Below, piece after piece: positions 1-8,967 of a stretch of 64,000 nt of DNA. The stretch lies in assembly GCA_017506175.1 (NCBI GenBank), contig JAFVNW010000002.1, positions 29,685-93,684 of the forward strand. The letters are read 5' to 3'. Source of the stretch: Bacteroidales bacterium (GTDB lineage Bacteria; Bacteroidota; Bacteroidia; Bacteroidales; WCHB1-69). Position 1 is the first letter of the stretch. Every line of letters begins with the position of its first letter. A program made the translations under genes and the position numbers. The notes below the pieces were generated by a model that was given only the letters and a program-made list of their open reading frames with translations, was not told the DNA's origin and did not search any database.

Positions 1-933
1 TCTTCTCGTCGGAAATATCGAAATCAACAGACCCCACTCCTATCGTGTCGATATAAATCGTGCGCTGCCAGTCGTCGCTGTGCAGATGCACATTGTTCTG
101 AAAATCAATAAGGGTGGTCACCAAAGCCTTGGTGTAACCGAGGAAATTCTTGATCTCCTTGACCTCCGTCGAACCTTTCCCGAGGTACATCGAAATCTCA
201 TCCGATGAATCCAAACGGAAACCTAACGTCTCCTTGTTATACACATATTCGGTCTTGGCACTGCCCTTTTGCACACACTTGGTATTGATCGTTTCGTAAT
301 ATTCGGTACGGCGGATGCTGTTCGCATTGGCAATAAACTCCACCTGGTCAAAGGTCTTGATGGGGTAATTCTCCAAAAGACCGCCATCGACATACACATG
401 CTTTTTCGCACCCCCTTTCACCGAGGCAAAAAACAACGGGATGGACATGGAAATACGGGCAGCGTCGGCCACCTTCATCTCCGGGGTGGTCTTGTGACTG
501 AACACTTCGGAAAGACCGGTGGAAAGATTAGCCCCCACCAAATAGATTTCGCGGTATTCCTTCGTTGCGGCCAGCTCGCCAAAAGTGATTTCGCCATTGC
601 CGGTTTTCCGTTGGATAAGGTCGGCCATCGTTTTGCGGAAAAAGTCGCCTTTATACCAGCCGTACTCCTTCAACAGGCGCGTGGTATTGCCTACAAAGAA
701 GTTCGATTTGTCCATGAAATTATTGAAATCGAGATGCCACAATACATCCTTCACCTCTTCGGCGGAGTATTTCACCCGACCAAAACCGCCACCATAGCAC
801 CGGCCGACGTACCCGCCACCCGCTCAATGTTATTCAAAATCCCCTCTCTGTCAAGCACTTCCATAGCACCCACGTAGGCGATGCCTTTCACACCACCGCC
901 TTCAAAAACCAAATTCTTAAAATGATAAGCCAT
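1..933 (-). pseudogene. Patatin-like phospholipase, frameshifted and cut by the window edge
   Basis: Patatin-family lipid acyl hydrolase with a Ser-Asp dyad. The gene reads leftward from ATG at 933 (MAYHFKNLVFEGGGVKGIAY), showing the GGGVKG oxyanion loop and the GTSAG nucleophile elbow. The frame stops at 772-774, but the reading continues without stops in a neighbouring frame (VKYSAEEVKDVLWHL...) through YVDGGLLENYPI, the catalytic DGG motif, to the left edge. Restoring one C to the CCC run at 775-777 rejoins the frames (LVGVKYSAEE). The lesion lies a few codons after the nucleophile, so the product as read would be inactive. Either a real one-base deletion or an assembly error in a homopolymer. 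The C-terminus lies outside the window. A weak -7-like box (TGTTTTTG on the minus strand, 951-958) precedes the start. Confidence 0.85.
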
Positions 934-1009
934 AATGATGATATTTTTCGCAAAAACACAAAAAGTTTTTAGACTTGACGAAACCCACCCAATCACCGAT
1001 GGTTTCGCA

Positions 1010-1043
1010 TAAAAAAAGGAGGTGACTGTATCGTGTTACCTCC
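1010..1043 (-). terminator. Rho-independent terminator of the M24 aminopeptidase gene
   Basis: Perfect 6-bp stem (1018-1023 GGAGGT with 1038-1043 ACCTCC) followed on the minus strand by a seven-T run, just past the stop of the gene ending at 1066. Confidence 0.8.
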
Positions 1044-1065
1044 CTTTCCAACAAAAAATCTGTGA

Positions 1066-2463
1066 TTAGGCATCGATGCCAATTGTCGCTTCCAGCTCTG
1101 CCACCGTCTTTGGGATGGCTTTGCCTAAAACTTTGTGTCCCTTTTCGGTCACGGCTACGCAGTCTTCCACGCGGATGCCGCCGAAGCTGAGGTAGCTGTC
1201 CAGTTTGCTATAGTTGATGAAGTCGGCGAGGTGCTTCTCGGCGCGCCACATCTCTATCAACTTGGGAATGAAGTAGATGCCTGGTTCCACCGTCATCACG
1301 ATGCCTGGTTCGAGGCGGCGGGCCATACGCAGATTGCAGGTGCCGAAGAGTTCGCTGCGCTTGAACTCGTCGTCGTAGCCGACGTAGTCTTCGCCCAAAC
1401 CTTCCATGTCATGAACGTCCAGTCCGATCTGGTGTCCGAGGCCGTGCGGGAAGAAGAGCGCGTGCGCACCCAACCTTACGCCTTCCTTCACATCGCCCTT
1501 CATCAGGCCGAGGTCTTTCAGCCCCTGCATGATGATTTCGGCGGCGGCGAAATGTATGTCGCGGTAGGGCGTGCCGGCTTTCACCATCTTGATACCCGCC
1601 ATGTTGGCTTTCAGGACAATTTCGTAGATGTTCCGCTGCTTTTCGGTGAACTTGCCGTTGACGGGGAAGGAGCGCGTATAATCGGAGCAGTAGTTCATCA
1701 GCCCCTCAATGCCCGCATCCATCAACAGCAATTTGCCGGATTTGAGTTTCACGTTGTGGTCGGCGTTGTGGAAGATCTCGCCGTGTTGGGAGAGGATGAT
1801 GCCGAAAGAGATGCCGTTGCCGTAGCCAGTGGCGACGCCGTCAGCCAAGCCGACGAGGCGGTGCTCGGTACCGCCCACTTTGCAGTTGCGTTGAACGGTC
1901 GTGTGCATGGTATAGGCCATGTCGGCGGCCTTCTCCATCTCCGCAATCTCGCGGTCCTCTTTCACGGAACGCATCGATACAATCGCCTTGATTAAGTCAA
2001 TGGAAGCGTAATTGTTCACTTTGTTGACGTTCTTTTTCAACAAATTGGCCAGTGTGATCTGATTGTCGAAGCGGTATTGTTTCACGAAGTGGATTTTGCG
2101 ATTGCTGTTGGTGGCGAGATAATCCTCCAACTTGGCCAGCGGCATCGATTCGGAGACACCCACCTGAGCGGCGAGATCGCGGATGGCGGGTTGGTCGCCC
2201 ACCCAGATGATGTCGTCGATGGTGACATCGTCGCCGAAAAGAATGGTGCGGTTCTCGTCAATGTCGATGATGGCGGCCAATGAGGGGGCCGTCAAGCCGA
2301 AATAATAGATGAAATTGCTGTCCTGACGGAACGTGTAGCAGTTGGCTGGGTAGTTCATCGGACTTTCGTTGTTGCCGAGGAACAAGATGATTCCAGATTG
2401 TACTTTTTGCGCCAATTTTTCGCGGCGCGCAACATAAACGGATTTTTCAAATAAAGGATTCAT
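1066..2463 (-). CDS. Xaa-Pro aminopeptidase (M24B family)
   Basis: Dimetal aminopeptidase that removes an N-terminal residue preceding proline; no signal peptide, so cytoplasmic. The 465-residue length fits the PepP type: an N-terminal creatinase-like domain (about 1-170) and a C-terminal pita-bread domain. Metal ligands can be seen in order: Asp in LLMDAGIEG, Asp in SDYTRSFPVNGKF, His in FPHGLGHQIGLDVHD (about 340), Glu in TVEPGIYF (about 390) and Glu in GIRVEDCVAV (about 431). The start has a -7 box at 2519-2526 upstream and the gene ends in a clear terminator, so it is probably a single-gene unit. Confidence 0.93.
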   Translation of the reverse strand: MNPLFEKSVYVARREKLAQKVQSGIILFLGNNESPMNYPANCYTFRQDSNFIYYFGLTAPSLAAIIDIDENRTILFGDDVTIDDIIWVGDQPAIRDLAAQVGVSESMPLAKLEDYLATNSNRKIHFVKQYRFDNQITLANLLKKNVNKVNNYASIDLIKAIVSMRSVKEDREIAEMEKAADMAYTMHTTVQRNCKVGGTEHRLVGLADGVATGYGNGISFGIILSQHGEIFHNADHNVKLKSGKLLLMDAGIEGLMNYCSDYTRSFPVNGKFTEKQRNIYEIVLKANMAGIKMVKAGTPYRDIHFAAAEIIMQGLKDLGLMKGDVKEGVRLGAHALFFPHGLGHQIGLDVHDMEGLGEDYVGYDDEFKRSELFGTCNLRMARRLEPGIVMTVEPGIYFIPKLIEMWRAEKHLADFINYSKLDSYLSFGGIRVEDCVAVTEKGHKVLGKAIPKTVAELEATIGIDA

Positions 2464-2518
2464 GCTATTGATGATTTAGTTTTTTGCTTTTAAGGGAGTC
2501 TCGCGTTTGATGCGAACA

Positions 2519-2526
2519 CAAAATTA
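2519..2526 (-). promoter_or_regulatory. Promoter -7 box of the M24 aminopeptidase
   Basis: TAATTTTG on the minus strand matches TAnnTTTG, 56 bases before the start codon at 2463. Confidence 0.6.
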
Positions 2527-2565
2527 TAAAAAGTATAATATATAATAAAGATGATGGATTGGAAA

Positions 2566-3435
2566 TTAATTCTTTTTTGGTGCTTGGGGTTCCACGTAGT
2601 GCGGGATTTTTTCTTTCTTTACAATGGAATAAATCAACAGGCAAATGCCGAGTAGAGTGAGCGGAATACTGAGCCTCTGGCCGATGTTGAGGACCATGTC
2701 GGCCTCTTTCGCCACTTGGTCGGCTTTCAGAAATTCGATGAAAAAGCGGGAGGCAAAAATGGTGGTTATCATAATGCCCGAAGTTCTTCCGGGAGGCACA
2801 TTGCCCTTGGCGAATTTGAAGTAGTAAATCATCAGGATAATGAACAAGGTGAGATAGACAAGGGACTCGTAGAGTTGGGAAGGATGACGGAAAGTGCCGG
2901 CGGGATCTTCAGCCAGCATGAAGTCGAACGCCCACGGTACATTGGCGATGCTGCCCACAATCTCGTGGTTCATCAGGTTGCCGAAGCGCACGAATGCGGC
3001 GGCGATGGGCACGGCTATCGCCACTCGGTCAAGCAGCCAGCAGAAGTTCATCTTGCGGGTCCATGTGTAGTAGATTAGCCAAATCAGGATGGCAATGGCC
3101 GCACCATGACTCGCCAGTCCCTGATAACCGATGAAGTGCCACTGCTCGTCCACTGGAAGAAGCACTTGCAGCGGATGCGCAATCAGATATTCCGGCTCAT
3201 AAAACAGGAAATGCCCCAGACGCAACCCCACAATCGTCCATACAATCGTCCAAATGACAAAGTGGTCGAGCAGTTTCTGCGAGAGGTTCTCTTTCTTGAA
3301 AATTTTCTGAAGAGCCAAATATGCCAGAATAAAACCCGTGGCTAACAGAATGCCGTACCATCTCACTTGCAGGCTGCCGATTGAAAAAGCGACAGGGTCA
3401 ACGGACCAGGTGACAAAAGCCAAAATACTGTTCAT
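2566..3435 (-). CDS. lgt: Prolipoprotein diacylglyceryl transferase
   Basis: Inner-membrane enzyme that moves diacylglycerol from phosphatidylglycerol to the lipobox cysteine of prelipoproteins, the first lipoprotein maturation step. 289 residues with about seven hydrophobic segments. Family signatures: the His-containing GYQGLASHGAAI, the central RFGNLMNHEIVG (Arg, Asn and Glu of the Lgt motif) and RHPSQLYESL. It would serve the several lipoproteins in this window (10915, 12161, 51266, 5667). Single gene with its own promoter, facing away from mtaB. Confidence 0.96.
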   Translation of the reverse strand: MNSILAFVTWSVDPVAFSIGSLQVRWYGILLATGFILAYLALQKIFKKENLSQKLLDHFVIWTIVWTIVGLRLGHFLFYEPEYLIAHPLQVLLPVDEQWHFIGYQGLASHGAAIAILIWLIYYTWTRKMNFCWLLDRVAIAVPIAAAFVRFGNLMNHEIVGSIANVPWAFDFMLAEDPAGTFRHPSQLYESLVYLTLFIILMIYYFKFAKGNVPPGRTSGIMITTIFASRFFIEFLKADQVAKEADMVLNIGQRLSIPLTLLGICLLIYSIVKKEKIPHYVEPQAPKKN

Positions 3436-3458
3436 TCGATTTTTTTTTAATTCGGCTG

Positions 3459-3466
3459 CAAAGATA
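3459..3466 (-). promoter_or_regulatory. Promoter -7 box of lgt
   Basis: TATCTTTG on the minus strand, 23 bases before the lgt start codon. Confidence 0.7.
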
Positions 3467-3579
3467 CTTAATTAATGGTTAATGGTTAGTGGTTAATGAT
3501 TAAATTTTTGACATTGCTATTTGATTCTACACTTTAGCGAATAATTGAATCAACCATTCAACGTTTCAACAATTTGCTG

Positions 3580-3587
3580 TATTTTTG
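3580..3587 (+). promoter_or_regulatory. Promoter -7 box of mtaB; fixes the start codon
   Basis: TATTTTTG lies only 8 bases before ATG 3596. An upstream in-frame codon at 3545 would be outside the transcript, so 3596 is the start, and the mRNA is probably leaderless or nearly so. Confidence 0.75.
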
Positions 3588-3595
3588 CCGTCCAA

Positions 3596-4831
3596 ATGAA
3601 ACAACCTACTTTTGCCATCTACACTTTGGGCTGCAAGCTCAACTACAGCGAGTCCTCCGACCTGTCGCGTCAATTGGTGAACGCGGGCTTTTCGTATGCT
3701 GAGCACCCCGACTACATCATCCTTAATAGTTGCGCTGTCACGGCGGTGGCGGAAAAGAAAGCCCGCAACCTTGTGGCACACCTTCACCGCGAGTATCCTG
3801 ATTCGCAGATTGTGGTCACCGGCTGCTATGCCGCCCTCCGTCCGAAGGAAATTCAGCAGTGGCCTGGCGTGGTCGCCACCTTCGGCAACGAGGACAAGAT
3901 GAATGTGCTGCCTTTCCTGAGAGGGGAGTCCCTGCCCACCAATCCGCCCTTCTTCCCAGCGTTTTCAAGCAGCGACCGCACACGCTCGTTCCTGAAAATA
4001 CAGGATGGTTGCGACTACCACTGCACCTACTGCACGGTTTGGCGCGCCCGTGGTGAGAGCCGTAGCGACAATATCGAACACGTTTTGCACGAAATTGAAC
4101 AGATTCATTCGATGGGTATCAAGGAGATAAATCTGACAGGTGTGAATTTGGGCGATTTCGGCAGAAAGAACGGCACCAACTTTTACGAGTTGCTTCAAGC
4201 CATTGAAAAGCAGGATTCCGGCATCCGCATCCGTATCTCCTCCATCGAACCGAATCTGCTGACGGATGAAATCATTGCTTTGGCCGCTGAGTCAAGGATG
4301 ATTATGCCCCATTTCCACATTCCGTTGCAGTCGGCAAGCGACCGTGTGTTGGGGCTGATGCGCCGTCGTTACCAACGGGACTTGTACGCACACAAAGTGG
4401 CGAAAATCAAGGAGTTGATGCCGCATGCTTGCATTGCGATGGACATTATCGCGGGCTTTCCTACGGAGACAGAGGAGGAGTTTGCCGACGGATTGGAGTG
4501 GTTGGAGGCGTTGCCTATCAGTTACTTGCATGTTTTCACCTACTCCCGTCGTCCGAACACGATTGCGGCGGAGATGGTCGGGCAGATACCGTCGCCGGTG
4601 AAAAAAGACCGCACCAACCGGCTGCTGGCTTTGTCGGAAGCGAAAAAACACATCTTCTATAACAGCCACATTGGAGAAACAAGACCCGTCTTGCTGGAGT
4701 CGGAATCCAAGAATAACTGGATGTTCGGCTTCACAGACAACTACATCAAGGTGAGAATTCCGTTCGATGAGGGGAAAATCAACGCGATAGAAAACATTGT
4801 TTTGACGGAAGAAAATCTCGAATTGAGTTAG
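3596..4831 (+). CDS. mtaB: tRNA t6A37 methylthiotransferase, MtaB family
   Basis: Radical-SAM enzyme converting t6A37 to ms2t6A37 in tRNAs reading ANN codons. From MKQPTFAIYTLGCKLNYSES the 411 residues contain the UPF0004 domain with its auxiliary-cluster cysteines (TLGCKLN, NSCAV, VTGCYA), then the radical-SAM CX3CX2C motif CDYHCTYC (about residue 138) and a C-terminal TRAM-like region. LGCKLN with VTGCYAALRP points to MtaB rather than MiaB or RimO. Convergent with the GT2 gene that follows; no terminator is visible in the 35-bp gap. Confidence 0.92.
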   Translation: MKQPTFAIYTLGCKLNYSESSDLSRQLVNAGFSYAEHPDYIILNSCAVTAVAEKKARNLVAHLHREYPDSQIVVTGCYAALRPKEIQQWPGVVATFGNEDKMNVLPFLRGESLPTNPPFFPAFSSSDRTRSFLKIQDGCDYHCTYCTVWRARGESRSDNIEHVLHEIEQIHSMGIKEINLTGVNLGDFGRKNGTNFYELLQAIEKQDSGIRIRISSIEPNLLTDEIIALAAESRMIMPHFHIPLQSASDRVLGLMRRRYQRDLYAHKVAKIKELMPHACIAMDIIAGFPTETEEEFADGLEWLEALPISYLHVFTYSRRPNTIAAEMVGQIPSPVKKDRTNRLLALSEAKKHIFYNSHIGETRPVLLESESKNNWMFGFTDNYIKVRIPFDEGKINAIENIVLTEENLELS

Positions 4832-4866
4832 TTTTTATAACTTGCAACTCCAAATTTCCAACTGTA

Positions 4867-5604
4867 TTACAGCCACTTGCATCTTGTAATCCCCCACTTT
4901 TGCAGGCGGTAGCAGAGAGAGGTGTGGATGACGCCGAAGCCGTATTTCACACTCCGTCGGAAGTTGATGGAGGAGGCCTCAGGGAAGTACTTCGTAGGGC
5001 AGGTGATTTCCGCAATTTCGAAGCCTGCGTAGAAGATCTGCGCAATCATTTGATTATCAAACACAAAGTCATCAGAGTTCGCCATAAAATTGATGCTTTG
5101 CAGAACCTCTTTGGAAAAAGCGCGGTAACCAGTGTGGTATTCTGCCAACTTCTCGTTCATCACGAAGTTCTGGAATGCGGTTAAAAGTCTGTTAAAGAAG
5201 TACTTGTAGCGGGGCATTCCACCCTTGAGCGCGCCCTTGCCGAGGATGCGCGACCCTAATACGACGGGATAGACCTCATTGGAAATCAGGTAGCACATCG
5301 ACTCAATCAGCTTGGGGGAGTATTGGTAGTCGGGGTGGAGCATCACCACAATGTCCGCCCCCAGAGACAAAGCCGTCTGGTAGCAGGTTTTCTGGTTGGC
5401 CCCGTAGCCCTTGTTCTCCTCGTGTTGTATAATGTGTCGGATGCCAAGTTTTCCCGCTACTTTCACCGTTTCGTCGGAGGATTTGTCATCCACCAACACC
5501 ACTTCGTCCACGATGGAAAAGGGAATTTCGTTGTAAGTGGCTTCCAAGGTGGCGGCGGCGTTGTAGGCCGGCAGTACGACGCAGATTTTTTTGTCTTTCA
5601 ACAT
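4867..5604 (-). CDS. Family 2 glycosyltransferase, dolichol-phosphate-mannose synthase-like
   Basis: GT-A fold transferase of 245 residues. CVVLPAYNAAATLEATYNEI is the nucleotide-binding strand, VDEVVLVDDKSSDET the first Asp motif and ADIVVMLHPDYQYSPKLI the DXD-like site, with Asp-Tyr in place of DxD. HTGYRAFSKEVL matches the acceptor-side motif of DPM1-like enzymes. No C-terminal membrane segments, so probably a soluble or peripheral enzyme charging a lipid carrier; the sugar cannot be read. It is the last of three minus-strand genes (aminotransferase, L,D-transpeptidase, GT2) with short gaps, so probably an operon. Confidence 0.88.
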   Translation of the reverse strand: MLKDKKICVVLPAYNAAATLEATYNEIPFSIVDEVVLVDDKSSDETVKVAGKLGIRHIIQHEENKGYGANQKTCYQTALSLGADIVVMLHPDYQYSPKLIESMCYLISNEVYPVVLGSRILGKGALKGGMPRYKYFFNRLLTAFQNFVMNEKLAEYHTGYRAFSKEVLQSINFMANSDDFVFDNQMIAQIFYAGFEIAEITCPTKYFPEASSINFRRSVKYGFGVIHTSLCYRLQKWGITRCKWL

Positions 5605-5666
5605 TGTTTTGAACGGTGATTAGTGGGCAGGAACTGTTGTTTATCAATTATGTTCCCTACCCCGAT

Positions 5667-7502
5667 TCAGTGTTCCAACTTCCGCAGGAGGTAGAGTACG
5701 TTTCCTTCTTTTTCGTAGAGGTCGGGGCGGTAGTTGATGTCGCCGTTGAAATCCACGTAGCAGGTGAAGTATTCGATGAAGAGCGGCATCTTTTTCTTCA
5801 GGAAGACATTGGTGGGGCGCAATGGGCGGTAGAAGATGGTATCTTCGGGGGCAAGTTTGTCAAAATACTCCTCTTCCTTCTTCTCGCGTTCTTCTAAAAA
5901 TTCTTCGCCCTTTTCTGTGGTGGGTTCATCGCCGAGGATAATGTAAGTCTGCTCCAGTTTTACGGTGTCGTAGTCGTTCATCACCAGCAGTTGGCGCATC
6001 AGTTCGCGAGGCTTTTCCACGCGGATGCAGCCGTGGCTCAGTGCGCGGTTGCGGCGTTTGAAGGCACTTGGAATGTCGGTGTCGTGCAGGTACACCGACT
6101 CCGAATTGGGGAAATTGAACTTCACACTGCCCAACGCGTTCCATTTTCCTGAACTTTGAACCAGCTTGTATGGGATGTTCTTTTGACGTACCTTATGCCA
6201 GTTGATGGTTTCCGGCAGCACCTCTTTCTTGGTTTTCAAATCCACTAGATAGTAGTGGTGTTTCTGGATGTAACCTGGGTTCTTAAGGAATTTGGGGTAG
6301 TACTCATCGGCGAAAATCGTTTCGGGCACGTTCCATTCGGGGTTGAGTACAATCATATTGATTTCGCTGTAGAGCAGTGGCGACTCGCTTTTGATGCAGC
6401 GCAGCAGCTTCTCGCCGTCGTAGGTGTCTGCGCGGCGTTTTACTGGGTATTTGCCGCAGCAGATTTTCATTGTCAGTAGGGTGTCTTGGCATTTGGACAC
6501 GAGGTGAAAGTCGGCGGGGTTGACGGCGATGTAGTTCTCACCTTTCTGGTGGGTGGTTTTCCAGCGCATGCGCTCAAGGTTGGTGGAAATCTTGTGGATG
6601 TAATACTTCGGTTGTTCATTGAGCATGTCGATGGTTTCGGCGCCGATGGTGTCGCCTTCAGGAATGCCGCGCGTGTAGCGGAAGTGGTTGAGACCTTTCA
6701 GCAATGGTTCGTCGAAGATGTCGGTGGGGGCATAGTCGGCGGGCATTTCGCCTAAAAAGCGCAGACGTTCGCCCACCAGTTTCACATTGGCAACTTGCTG
6801 CGACTTTTTCGCCCTGATGTATGGTATTTGGGGAAGTACCGTGTCGCCCAAGGCAAGGAATTTCTTCAGCTCTGTCTGTAGCTTCACGTAATTGGTGTCG
6901 GTTGGTTGAACGCTCGACAGATAGTTTTTTACGTTTTTCATCTCCTCCAATGTCGTTTTGATGAACGTCTCATCGGGATAGATGGTTTCGTAGAGCCATT
7001 TGCCGCCGTTCACCTCCTTAGGGTCGGTGGCCCCGTAGGAGAGGTCTTTGGCGTATTGAACGTAGGCGTCGGTGAGCAGGAGCTCCGCTTGCGCCAACAT
7101 GTCGTAGAGGTTTTCGGCGGTCTTCACCTTGCCGGTTTTCAGCGAGTCAATCAGTTTGTTGAAAGTGGTGTAGCCGAACACGTTCGGGGATAGGCCGTGT
7201 TCGTCGGAATGGGCGATGAATTCCATCAACTCCGCCACGCGCTCCTCTTGGTAGCCGCTTGCCGTCCAGTAGGGTGCTTTTTCTTTGTCGTAATACGCCT
7301 TGATTTGGGCGGAAAAAGCGACATCTGCATCTGTTAAAGCTTCTATTTTCTTTGTTAAAAATGCCTGATACTCATTTTCTTGAAAGAAATGGTACTGCTT
7401 GAGCCAGTGGGGGGGCTTCTCAACCCCTTTGTTCCGGCAGGCCGCGAACAGCACCGTCAGTGCGATGAAAAACAGAAGTATGGGGCGTTTTGAAGGAATC
7501 AT
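5667..7502 (-). CDS. L,D-transpeptidase lipoprotein, YcbB/LdtD type
   Basis: Cross-links peptidoglycan 3-3 through a catalytic cysteine. 611 residues, close to E. coli YcbB. N-terminal lipoprotein signal with lipobox LFAAC (Cys about 21), an alpha-helical scaffold domain, a peptidoglycan-binding-like region (FDEPLLKGLNHFRYTRGIPEGDTIGAETIDMLN), then the YkuD catalytic domain with HDTDIPSAF and SHGCIRVEKP (Cys about 490). A roughly 100-residue tail rich in Glu/Lys follows (EEFLEEREKKEEEYFDKL). The start lies 10 bp after the aminotransferase stop, so the two are probably co-transcribed. As a lipoprotein it should act in the periplasm. Confidence 0.92.
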   Translation of the reverse strand: MIPSKRPILLFFIALTVLFAACRNKGVEKPPHWLKQYHFFQENEYQAFLTKKIEALTDADVAFSAQIKAYYDKEKAPYWTASGYQEERVAELMEFIAHSDEHGLSPNVFGYTTFNKLIDSLKTGKVKTAENLYDMLAQAELLLTDAYVQYAKDLSYGATDPKEVNGGKWLYETIYPDETFIKTTLEEMKNVKNYLSSVQPTDTNYVKLQTELKKFLALGDTVLPQIPYIRAKKSQQVANVKLVGERLRFLGEMPADYAPTDIFDEPLLKGLNHFRYTRGIPEGDTIGAETIDMLNEQPKYYIHKISTNLERMRWKTTHQKGENYIAVNPADFHLVSKCQDTLLTMKICCGKYPVKRRADTYDGEKLLRCIKSESPLLYSEINMIVLNPEWNVPETIFADEYYPKFLKNPGYIQKHHYYLVDLKTKKEVLPETINWHKVRQKNIPYKLVQSSGKWNALGSVKFNFPNSESVYLHDTDIPSAFKRRNRALSHGCIRVEKPRELMRQLLVMNDYDTVKLEQTYIILGDEPTTEKGEEFLEEREKKEEEYFDKLAPEDTIFYRPLRPTNVFLKKKMPLFIEYFTCYVDFNGDINYRPDLYEKEGNVLYLLRKLEH

Positions 7503-7512
7503 TTGATTTCAG

Positions 7513-8832
7513 TTACGCATTGCGATGGTTCTCGTTAAACAGTTTGGCACGTTCTTCGAGGGCTGGGAATTGGTTGCGGTTCACGAGGGAGACGCAAGCG
7601 CGGAGACCTTCGGTGCGGGTGCTGTTGCACATGGCCAAAGAGATGGCGCTGATGCCGTAGCAAAGCAGTTCGTGCAGCAGCTGTTCGCCGGTGAGGCCGG
7701 GATAGGCAAGTGTGAAGTAGAATCCGTCGGCGAGCGGTTTGTCTTCGTCGTGGTCATATACGATTTTGAAGCCGTTGTCGGTGAATATTTTCTTCATGAT
7801 TTGGGCTTTTTCGCCGTATTCCTTCACATCGTCCAAGTAGTTGTAGGTGCCGTCGTTGCAGGCCTTGAGGATGGCGGCCATGGCGTATTGGGCGGAGTGG
7901 GAGGTGCCGGAGCTGATGGCATAGACGGTGCCGTAGATGATGGCGCGGCCGAGAATAGGGGTGCCGAAATATGGAGTGAGGTCGGGGAACTGGCGGTCAA
8001 ACAGTTTGTCGGAGATACAGAGCATGCCGATTCGTTCGCCAGCGTAGCTGAAGGCCTTGGAGCTGGAAATCAGCAGCGCGTAGTTGTCGGTGTATTTGCC
8101 CACGCTGGGTTGATACGGAGGTTGACCGGGGGTGGAAATGTCGCGGCGGAAGTCCATGCCGAAGTAGGCGAGATCCTCAATGACTACCACATCGTATTTC
8201 GTGGCCAGCTCGCCAATGATTTGCAACTCCTTGTCGGTGAAGCAGATCCAAGACGGGTTGTTGGGGTTGGAATAGACGATGGAGTGGATGTGTCCTTGCT
8301 TGAGGTAGCTTTCGAGTTTGTCGCGCAGTTTGTCGCCACGGAAGTCATACACATCGAAGGTCTCGAATTTGAGGCCGTTGATGCGGTGTTGGTTTTTCTG
8401 AACAGGGAAGCCCGGGTCGATAAAGAGGGTGGTGTCTTTTTCCTTGTGCAAGCGGGCAAAGGTCATGAAGCAGGCAAGACCGCCCATCATCGAGCCGACG
8501 GTAGGGATGCAGGAGCTGGGAGCAATGTCAAGGTCGATGAAGTTCTTGACGAAGCGCGACATCTCCTTTTTCAGTTCGGGAGTGCCTTCAATATCGGGAT
8601 ACCAAGTGGCAATGCCGTTTTTTAGGGCTTCGATTTGGGCTTCTACACCGATTTTGCAGGCTGGAATGCCTGGAATGCCCATCTCCATGCGAACGAACTT
8701 AACGCCCGACTCCTTCTCGATGTCGTTGATGAGTCTTTTCGTTTCGCGGATGGAGGCTTTGCTTACGTCTTTAATGCCGTTGGCGGCAATCATTCTGTCA
8801 ACCAATTCACGTGATATGGGTGTCTGTTTCAT
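7513..8832 (-). CDS. PLP-dependent aminotransferase, class I/II
   Basis: Fold-type I aminotransferase of 439 residues. Visible are the PLP-binding region GSMMGGLACFMTF, the Asn motif YSNPNNPSWICF, the Asp in VVVIEDLAYFGMDF and the Schiff-base lysine in SSSKAFSYAGERIG (about 258). The substrate cannot be assigned: it lacks motifs specific to AspC, HisC or DapL. First gene of the operon with the L,D-transpeptidase and GT2; an envelope role is possible from context only. A long open frame on the opposite strand (7525-8625) is a composition artefact. Confidence 0.88.
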   Translation of the reverse strand: MKQTPISRELVDRMIAANGIKDVSKASIRETKRLINDIEKESGVKFVRMEMGIPGIPACKIGVEAQIEALKNGIATWYPDIEGTPELKKEMSRFVKNFIDLDIAPSSCIPTVGSMMGGLACFMTFARLHKEKDTTLFIDPGFPVQKNQHRINGLKFETFDVYDFRGDKLRDKLESYLKQGHIHSIVYSNPNNPSWICFTDKELQIIGELATKYDVVVIEDLAYFGMDFRRDISTPGQPPYQPSVGKYTDNYALLISSSKAFSYAGERIGMLCISDKLFDRQFPDLTPYFGTPILGRAIIYGTVYAISSGTSHSAQYAMAAILKACNDGTYNYLDDVKEYGEKAQIMKKIFTDNGFKIVYDHDEDKPLADGFYFTLAYPGLTGEQLLHELLCYGISAISLAMCNSTRTEGLRACVSLVNRNQFPALEERAKLFNENHRNA

Positions 8833-8910
8833 ATTAGATGTTTTTATTGATTATTTTGATTTTCTTAATGAATTGTAAATGAACATGGTAATAAATCCCG
8901 ATTCACGCGG

Positions 8911-8918
8911 CAAAGGTA
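8911..8918 (-). promoter_or_regulatory. Promoter -7 box of the aminotransferase operon
   Basis: TACCTTTG on the minus strand, 78 bases before the start at 8832. It sits back to back with the plus-strand box at 8941. Confidence 0.65.
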
Positions 8919-8940
8919 CGAATAATAATTGATTATTTAG

Positions 8941-8948
8941 TACTTTTG
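8941..8948 (+). promoter_or_regulatory. Promoter -7 box of the WG-like protein gene
   Basis: TACTTTTG, 19 bases before ATG 8968. Confidence 0.65.
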
Positions 8949-8967
8949 CAGCCTAAAAAAATGTGCT

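Noticed and set aside
2464-2565. Hidden small gene between lgt and the aminopeptidase
   Set aside because: Only AT-rich sequence and a promoter box; no frame above 20 codons with a start.
3545-3595. N-terminal extension of mtaB
   Set aside because: The promoter -7 box lies inside it (3580-3587), so it is not transcribed.
7525-8625. Open frame of 366 codons on the plus strand
   Set aside because: Opposite to the aminotransferase gene, Val/Gly-rich low-complexity composition, no family motif; the minus-strand gene has clear PLP motifs.
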